64,000 nt of DNA from Bacillota bacterium (GTDB lineage Bacteria > Bacillota > Bacilli > Paenibacillales > NBRC-103111). The position numbers and the translations under genes were made by a program. Location: the NCBI GenBank assembly GCA_023388055.1, contig JAEWGW010000004.1, positions 186,001 through 250,000 on the forward strand. The letters run 5' to 3'. Below the pieces are notes generated by a model. It was not told where the DNA came from. It saw only the letters and a program-made list of their open reading frames with translations, and searched no databases. Shown here one piece after another: positions 58,536 to 64,000 of this stretch (the first letter of the stretch is position 1; the number at the start of each line of letters is the position of its first letter).

Positions 58536-59234
58536 ATGACTGGTCACGTGCTGATTGTTGAGGATGACAGAGAAATCCTGGAGGGGGTGAGCATCTATTT
58601 AACCAACCAGGGATATGTGGTGTTTAAGGCCTCCAACGGGTACGAGGGGCTGGAATGTATCGCCAGTCAGGATATCCATCTGGCTATTGTTGACATCATG
58701 ATGCCGGGGATGGACGGGTTAACCATGACCATGAAGCTCAGGGAAACCCATGACTTCCCGGTTATCTTCCTGACGGCCAAATCAGAGGAAATCGACAAGG
58801 TCGCGGGCTTGAATATCGGAGCGGACGATTACATAACCAAACCCTTTGCCCCTATGGAGCTGTTGGCCCGGGTCAATTCCCAGCTGCGCCGCTACTTCAA
58901 ATACCGCTCGTTTATTTCGCACAAACAAGAGGAGAATGTCCATATCATCGGCGGCCTGGAGCTCAATGAGGATTTGGTGCAGGCCAGCGTTGACGGCATT
59001 CCGGTGAAGCTGACCCCTCTGGAATTTAAGATCCTCAACCTGCTGATGAAAAACCCCGGACGGGTTTTCCCCGCCGAGGAAATCTATGAGCGGGTCTGGA
59101 ACGAACGCGCCGTCTCCACGGAAACCATCATGGTCCATATCCGCAACATCCGGGAAAAAATCGAGATTAACCCGAAGGACCCGAAATACCTCAAGGTGGT
59201 CTGGGGGGTAGGATACAAAATTGAAAAACACTAA
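58536..59234 (+). CDS. OmpR-family response regulator (VanR-like)
   Basis: 232 residues. REC domain with HVLIVEDDREI, phospho-aspartate in LAIVDIMMPGMDGL, Thr in IFLTAKSEE and Lys in ITKPFAPMELLARV. C-terminal winged helix with KLTPLEFKILNLLMKNPGRV, TIMVHIRNIREKIE and VVWGVGYKIEKH. Overlaps the kinase gene by 14 bases. A possible -10 TATAAT lies at 58487-58492. Target genes may include the downstream TVP38 and glycosyltransferase genes, but that is not shown. Confidence 0.93.
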   Translation: MTGHVLIVEDDREILEGVSIYLTNQGYVVFKASNGYEGLECIASQDIHLAIVDIMMPGMDGLTMTMKLRETHDFPVIFLTAKSEEIDKVAGLNIGADDYITKPFAPMELLARVNSQLRRYFKYRSFISHKQEENVHIIGGLELNEDLVQASVDGIPVKLTPLEFKILNLLMKNPGRVFPAEEIYERVWNERAVSTETIMVHIRNIREKIEINPKDPKYLKVVWGVGYKIEKH

Positions 59235-61467
59235 ACGGAGATTGCGGGCAGCCCAAACGATCCGCCTTCTCCTTCTTGCCGTCATAGCGATTGTTGCAGT
59301 ATCCACCTATCCCCAGATTTTGACTAAATCCAAGACTTTGGAGCAGGAGCAGGCAACCCCGGATTCCGGCACTGCCGACAGGCAGAAGGAGATGTTCGTG
59401 AAGCAGCTGTTTCGGGGTACGTATGCTTTGTTCTGGGACATCAACCAGAATGGAAACAATCACCGGCTCCAGCCCTCGGATGTGTTTCTGCCGAAATCGT
59501 TGTATACCGGTGGAGACCATTCTGAGTACATCCAGGAATTCACCTCCCGGTTTAATGAGGTTATGGATGACTGGCAGGTGGATTTTTTCCGGAATGCGCC
59601 GGAGAGCCACAGTCTGGAGTATCTGGCCCTCGACCATTCCACCAACAGGAGGTCCACTAACAGTCTCCAGTCCACGCTCCAAGAGCTGGTGGAGCATCCT
59701 CAGGAATCCCCGCTGCTGGATGAGGCTTATCCCTTCTATACGGTTATTACGTACGGGAAGGACGGAACCCTCAACATTCCCGTGTGGCATGGACTGGATG
59801 AGCCAAGGAAAAACGCTCTCCTCCTGCTGGAAATGAACAACACCCTGTTTGCGGAAGAAAAAGAGGCCCAGCGGGCCTATATCTCACAAATCGCATCCCC
59901 GCGGGATTTCACCGTGATTTATGCAGCGAGATCCGGGCAGTTCTACCAGGACCAGAGCAAAGCGTCCTCCCAGCAGAGCGGCGCCTTTAATGACGCCGGG
60001 TTTCTGGCGGTCTATTGGCTGTCCGTCGGCAGTGTCCTGCTGCTTGCCCTGTTCTTCTCCAGAGCGAGCTGGTATGCCGCCGAAAGCCTGGCCGTCCGGG
60101 TTCCGTTGGAGCTGTGGATTCTGGGAATGCTGGGCACAGCACTGTTTTATGAACACTTCGTGCAGTGGTCAAGCAGCATCGCCCGGGACAGCTTCTGGAA
60201 AGCAGGGGGAGCGGCTTCGTCCCTGCTAATCTGGTTTAAGGAAATCACCCGGAATCTTGTACCCCTATCCGAAACATTCCTGTCCCAGCTTTTCATCGCG
60301 GCAGTCTGGATGGTTATCCTGTACATCTGGCATATGGCTGCTTTATCAGTGCTCCAGCTTGCCGGTACAGGAGCTAAACGGTATTTCCGGGAGCATATGC
60401 TTCTGGGGCGGATCTACAGGCAGCTGAGGCATGCGGTAAGACATAATCTGGTCTCCATCCGCAAAATCAACCTGTCCGATCCCCCTACCAAGCTGGTTGC
60501 CAAGGTGTTGTCTATTCATTTTGCCATTATCGCGCTGATCAGCTTCACCTGGTTTTTTGGGATCATTCTGCTGATTCCGTACGGAGTTTTCGTATTTTTC
60601 TTTCTCCGGAAATACCTGAACCGGACAAGAAACAGCTACACGGTTCTGTTCCGTGCCACACAGCAGATGGCAGATAAAAATCTGGAGATATCCATTGATG
60701 AGGATCTGGGGCTGTTTAATCCGCTAAAGGAGCAGCTGCAAAAAATTATGGCCGGGTTCAAGCAGGCTGTGGACGAGGAGATCAAAAGCCAAAAAACCAA
60801 AAGCGATTTGATCACCAATGTATCCCATGATCTAAAAACACCCGTTACCGCCATCATAACCTATGTAGGCCTTCTCCAGAATGAACAGCTTTCCCCTGAG
60901 GAGAAAAGCGCATATATTGAAATCCTGCACAACAAATCCCAACGGCTGCAGCGGCTTATTGAGGATCTGTTCGAATTCACCCGGACCTCCAGCGGCAATG
61001 TCAGCCTGAATCTGGTGGAGGTGGACTTAACCGAGCTGATCAGGCAGGTGCAGGTGGAGTTAAGCGACCAGATTGCCGATTCCCGGATCCAGTTCCGGCT
61101 TCAACAGCCGGAGGAACGGGTGATGCTTGCCCTGGACAGTGAAAAAGCCTACCGGATTTTTGAGAACCTGTATACCAACGTAATCAAATATGCGCCCCCC
61201 GGCTCCCGGGCCTATATCGAGGTAAAAAACACGGATGGCACGGTAACCGTGGTTTTCAAGAACGTATCCCTCTTCGAGCTGAATTTCACTCCGGAAGAGA
61301 TTATGGAGCGGTTTGTCCGGGGGGATAAAGCACGGCATACGGAGGGTTCGGGCCTGGGACTGGCGATTGTGAAGAATCTGGTGGAGCTGCAGGGGGGCAG
61401 CTTCCGGATTGAGCTGGACGGTGATCTCTTCAAGGCCATTCTCCAATGGAAAACCCCGACGTTATAA
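59221..61467 (+). CDS. Sensor histidine kinase (VanS-like)
   Basis: 748 residues. N-terminal helix (IRLLLLAVIAIVAVSTYP), an extracellular domain of ~220 residues, then several membrane helices between ~260 and 475, an unusual multi-spanning core for a VanS-type kinase. A HAMP-like segment leads to HisKA with LITNVSHDLKTPVTAIITYV (His536) and HATPase with ENLYTNVIKYAPPGSRAYIE and GSGLGLAIVKNLV. TTG start with TAGGATACAAAA upstream. Works with the regulator just before it; signal unknown. Confidence 0.9.
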   Translation: MKNTKRRLRAAQTIRLLLLAVIAIVAVSTYPQILTKSKTLEQEQATPDSGTADRQKEMFVKQLFRGTYALFWDINQNGNNHRLQPSDVFLPKSLYTGGDHSEYIQEFTSRFNEVMDDWQVDFFRNAPESHSLEYLALDHSTNRRSTNSLQSTLQELVEHPQESPLLDEAYPFYTVITYGKDGTLNIPVWHGLDEPRKNALLLLEMNNTLFAEEKEAQRAYISQIASPRDFTVIYAARSGQFYQDQSKASSQQSGAFNDAGFLAVYWLSVGSVLLLALFFSRASWYAAESLAVRVPLELWILGMLGTALFYEHFVQWSSSIARDSFWKAGGAASSLLIWFKEITRNLVPLSETFLSQLFIAAVWMVILYIWHMAALSVLQLAGTGAKRYFREHMLLGRIYRQLRHAVRHNLVSIRKINLSDPPTKLVAKVLSIHFAIIALISFTWFFGIILLIPYGVFVFFFLRKYLNRTRNSYTVLFRATQQMADKNLEISIDEDLGLFNPLKEQLQKIMAGFKQAVDEEIKSQKTKSDLITNVSHDLKTPVTAIITYVGLLQNEQLSPEEKSAYIEILHNKSQRLQRLIEDLFEFTRTSSGNVSLNLVEVDLTELIRQVQVELSDQIADSRIQFRLQQPEERVMLALDSEKAYRIFENLYTNVIKYAPPGSRAYIEVKNTDGTVTVVFKNVSLFELNFTPEEIMERFVRGDKARHTEGSGLGLAIVKNLVELQGGSFRIELDGDLFKAILQWKTPTL

Positions 61468-61479
61468 TCGCATATGAAG

Positions 61480-61512
61480 AATCCGGGACGGAACAGGGTC
61501 CCGGATTTTTTG
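61480..61512 (+). terminator. Terminator of the two-component operon
   Basis: Stem AATCCGGGAC / GTCCCGGATT with an 8-base loop and a T-run, twelve bases after the kinase stop. Confidence 0.92.
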
Positions 61513-61580
61513 TTTTTTCTTAAGAAAATCTTTGGGTTTGTACAAGGTATTGCTTATGAAACGTTCTTTATACTTTTCCT

Positions 61581-62204
61581 GTGCACAACCGCTTGCCCTG
61601 CCGGAGGGGAGAAAGGAGAGCCGCCATCGGCCACAAGAATCTGTTCCAATTCGTATCTGCTGTGGGGTTATTGGGAACTATCGCTTTTTGCATTTACATG
61701 TATCTGGCAGGACCTGCAGCAACCCTGGAGGCCCTGCGGACGTTTATTCCCCGGACCGGCATATGGGGCCCGCTAATCTTTGTTGCGGTCCAGATCATCC
61801 AGGTGATCATCCCCATTCTTCCCGGAGGCATCAGCTGCGCCTACGGTGTACTCCTATTCGGGACAGCCTACGGGTTTCTCTATAATTACGTGGGGATTGT
61901 GATCGGTTCGGTGCTGGCCTTTCTGCTGGCCCGGCATCTGGGGAAATCCTTTATTGAGCGAATTACACCGGGCAAGCTCTATCACAAATATATCGGCTGG
62001 CTGGATAAAGGAAAGTGGTTTGAACGGGTATTCGCTCTGGGGATACTGCTGCCGGGAGCACCGGACGATGTGCTGTGTATGCTGGCGGGAGTCAGCGGAA
62101 TGAAGCTGAACAAATTTATGGTCATTCTGATCCTGTGCAAACCAGGCGCACTTTTTCTGTACAGTGCCAGCCTGTCGGGTGCCATGGGTTTGGTGGCCGG
62201 ATAG
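61581..62204 (+). CDS. TVP38/TMEM64 (DedA-like) membrane protein; start uncertain
   Basis: Up to 207 residues. Core of the SNARE-associated/VTT domain: WGPLIFVAVQIIQVIIPILP with GGISCAYGVLLFGTAYGFL, later GSVLAFLLARHLGKSFIERI and LCMLAGVSGMKLNKFMVIL. Family members include lipid scramblases. The best ribosome binding site, GAAAGGAGAGCCGCC, is followed in frame by ATC rather than a normal start codon. The GTG at 61581 given here has no RBS. Either ATC is used, the site has mutated, or translation starts upstream. Fifteen bases after its stop comes the glycosyltransferase gene, so they share a transcript. Confidence 0.8.
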   Translation: MHNRLPCRRGERRAAIGHKNLFQFVSAVGLLGTIAFCIYMYLAGPAATLEALRTFIPRTGIWGPLIFVAVQIIQVIIPILPGGISCAYGVLLFGTAYGFLYNYVGIVIGSVLAFLLARHLGKSFIERITPGKLYHKYIGWLDKGKWFERVFALGILLPGAPDDVLCMLAGVSGMKLNKFMVILILCKPGALFLYSASLSGAMGLVAG

Positions 62205-62218
62205 AAGGGAATAATGCG

Positions 62219-63451
62219 ATGAATGCTTCAGCCTTATTGACCGCCGGGCAGCTATTGGAGTGGCTTGGCATATTGACAAGTGTTTACAGCCTGTACTTTG
62301 TGGTCCTGGCCCTGTGGGGGGAATGGCGCAAAAAACCAAAACCGCAAAAGGGCGACGTGCCCCCGGAAACCCGGTTCGCCTTGTTAATCGCAGCCCGCAA
62401 CGAGGCGGATGTGATCGGGAATTTGATTGCCAGCCTGCAGCGGCAGAGCTACCCTGCGAAGCTGTTCGATATTGTTGTCGCCCCTAATAATTGTACGGAC
62501 CATACAAGGGGGATTGCTAAGGCCTGCGGCGCACGTATTTTTGACCCGGTTGGAGAAATCCACTCCAAGGGGGATGTGCTGGCCCAATTTGTCAGAGCCT
62601 GTATGACCGAAAATAAATATGATGCCATCTGTGTCTTCGATGCCGACAACATCGTCCATCCGGACTTCCTGCAGCATATGAACCGGGCCAGACAGTCCGG
62701 CGCCCAGGTGGCCCAGGGCTTCAAAAACAGTAAAAACCCCGGCGACAATGCCGTGGCCGCCAGCTTCTCCATCTATTTCTGGATCATCGACCGGTTTTAC
62801 AATGCCAGCCGTGAGGCCTTGGGCCTGTCCAGCTTCGTTACCGGCACCGGATTTATGGCAACCCTTCCGTTCCTGCAAAAAATAGGGGGATGGAACACGC
62901 GGACTATTACCGAGGATTTCGAATTCAGTGCGCAGTGCGCCCTTGCCGGGGAACGGGTTCATTATGTCCCCGAAGCAGTTGTATATGATGAGCAGCCCCT
63001 TACCCTCGCACAATCCTGGAAGCAGCGCAGACGGTGGAGCACAGGCAATTTTGACAGCTCCAAATATTATCTGAAGGACTTGTGCAGGGAAGCCGTCCGC
63101 CGCCGCAGCGCCGTCTGCTTTGATCTGGCCATGACCTATATGGGGCCTGTCATCTTTATGCTGTCGGTTTTTGTACTGGCAGGCCAAACCCTCCTGGGGA
63201 GATACAGCCTCACCAGCTTTTCCTTCACCGGCCAGCCGATGCTGTGGGGACTGGTGCTCTGTATTCTGTTAGCCGCCTTCTTCACCTACAAGCAGAACAG
63301 ACGGACCCTCCGCGGCTTCTGCAAGGCCTTCGGCTCCTTCCTGTTTCTGTTGGCCAGCTGGATGCCCATCAACCTCATCACCCTCCTGAGAAAACAGCGG
63401 AAATGGGAGATGATCCCTCATACGCGGTCTATTTCGTTGGAGGAGATGTAG
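62219..63451 (+). CDS. Family 2 glycosyltransferase, membrane-bound
   Basis: About 410 residues. One N-terminal helix, GT2 catalytic domain with FALLIAARNEADVIGNLIAS, ICVFDADNIVHPDFL (D-x-D), RTITEDFEFSAQCALAGERV (T-E-D) and KQRRRWSTGNF (Q-x-x-R-W), then three C-terminal helices. The complete processive-enzyme signature resembles hyaluronan/cellulose/poly-GlcNAc synthases. GAAGGGAATAATGCG precedes the ATG at 62219. With the TVP38 protein it may modify or polymerise a surface glycan or glycolipid; product unknown. Confidence 0.9.
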   Translation: MNASALLTAGQLLEWLGILTSVYSLYFVVLALWGEWRKKPKPQKGDVPPETRFALLIAARNEADVIGNLIASLQRQSYPAKLFDIVVAPNNCTDHTRGIAKACGARIFDPVGEIHSKGDVLAQFVRACMTENKYDAICVFDADNIVHPDFLQHMNRARQSGAQVAQGFKNSKNPGDNAVAASFSIYFWIIDRFYNASREALGLSSFVTGTGFMATLPFLQKIGGWNTRTITEDFEFSAQCALAGERVHYVPEAVVYDEQPLTLAQSWKQRRRWSTGNFDSSKYYLKDLCREAVRRRSAVCFDLAMTYMGPVIFMLSVFVLAGQTLLGRYSLTSFSFTGQPMLWGLVLCILLAAFFTYKQNRRTLRGFCKAFGSFLFLLASWMPINLITLLRKQRKWEMIPHTRSISLEEM

Positions 63452-63953
63452 AGGGCGGCGCCAATACCTCATGGGTCACTAAGTTTATTATTACCGACTG
63501 GCCGGGATTGTCGGGATCAGGCTTGAAGAGAGTAACGATACCTCCCATAAATGTAATACTGGCGGCAGGGGCTTCACTCAGAATGTAAATCGTTCTGTCG
63601 ATCCCGCTTCCTCCTGTATAATCGGGGGCTCCATGCAGCATGTTGAACCTCCCGATTAACTCGTCCATCCCGGCTTCTGTCAAACCTCCTGCATCTGTGC
63701 GGGCCACTTTGGAAATCACGGCTCTGGCTTGCTCCTCTGTCATCCGCGGCTGATCCTCAGGCAGCTCTCCCTTTGCGATTTTGACCGCCCGCTCCCTGTA
63801 GAACGGGGGGCTGTCCAGGATACTTGCGATTTCTGTTTTCTTCTCTTCATCAGCCGTCCGAACCGAAAATAGGCCTGCCGCATATAAAATCGAAAAAGTC
63901 CCAAAAACAATGAATATCCCGCACACAACCGCAGCCGTCCATATGTTTTTCAC
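63429..63953 (-). CDS. Hypothetical secreted protein
   Basis: 174 residues, GTG start after AACGGAGGCCCAGC. An N-terminal signal anchor (AAVVCGIFIVFGTFSILYAA) and a mostly hydrophilic extracellular part with MTEEQARAVISKVARTDAGG and a C-terminal beta-rich stretch (ASITFMGGIVTLFKPD). Not recognised. Converges on and overlaps the glycosyltransferase gene by 23 bases. Confidence 0.7.
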   Translation of the reverse strand: MKNIWTAAVVCGIFIVFGTFSILYAAGLFSVRTADEEKKTEIASILDSPPFYRERAVKIAKGELPEDQPRMTEEQARAVISKVARTDAGGLTEAGMDELIGRFNMLHGAPDYTGGSGIDRTIYILSEAPAASITFMGGIVTLFKPDPDNPGQSVIINLVTHEVLAPPSTSPPTK

Positions 63954-64000
63954 GCTGGGCCTCCGTTCTCATAAAGAGGATACACTTTCCATTTAAAATG

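Overview
The window looks like a chromosomal segment of a Paenibacillus-type Firmicute (Paenibacillaceae). The evidence is moderately high GC in most coding regions, strong AGGAGG-type ribosome binding sites, frequent TTG/GTG starts, LplABC-type sugar ABC transport genes paired with YesM/YesN-type sensor and regulator, a ZTP riboswitch before folD, and many small regulator-transporter modules. No rRNA, tRNA, CRISPR array or complete insertion sequence was seen.

Layout: 1-2 kb holds a partial TumE/DUF6516-like gene and a MarR-methyltransferase pair under a palindromic operator. 2-5.2 kb is a BlaI/M56 signalling operon with a FlxA-like coiled-coil gene and a small downstream gene that shares the same palindromic operator. 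5.2-11.3 kb has a RidA-family gene, yaaA, remnants of an Fe-S membrane protein and possibly a PadR regulator, permeases and a phosphotransferase. 11.4-13.5 kb has a dispersed repeat element and a MerR/TipAS-methyltransferase pair. 13.6-16.8 kb is a PadR operon with two tandem SEDS (FtsW/RodA-like) proteins carrying N-terminal HAAS/DUF1700-like domains. 16.8-19.1 kb is an AT-rich island with three overlapping genes: a P-loop kinase, a GNAT with a PUA-like tail, and an ASCH protein. 19.2-29 kb is mixed: YnfA, DUF421, a flavin reductase, two tandem secreted paralogues, riboswitch-folD-cyclodeaminase, TagA, a second PadR-HAAS pair and DUF4272.

29.1-37 kb is a sugar/oligosaccharide ABC transporter divergent from its YesM/YesN-like two-component system. 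37-42.2 kb is a TetR-MFS-FtsX permease-ABC ATPase operon into which a 159-bp MITE-like element has inserted. 42.6-54.2 kb has a UvrD-like helicase, an SDR, an AraC-membrane protein pair, a YdeI-like protein, a phosphatase, a large hybrid kinase, RlmA and a GAF-GGDEF protein. 54.3-64 kb has a zinc-ribbon/LRR membrane protein, two adjacent internally deleted genes, a hydrolase, a DUF1304 gene with a 33-bp palindromic operator, a VanRS-like two-component system, TVP38, a family 2 glycosyltransferase and a secreted hypothetical.

The most striking non-coding signal is a set of four ~182-186 bp intergenic elements. Each has two forward and two reverse copies of a ~20-26 bp unit at a 50-51 bp period. 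Three share one unit sequence (11372-11556, 30152-30337, 42417-42601). The fourth has the same architecture with a different unit (48130-48311). The best candidate for an undescribed protein system is the kinase-GNAT-ASCH island. All calls come from reading the sequence and family knowledge; no database search was run.
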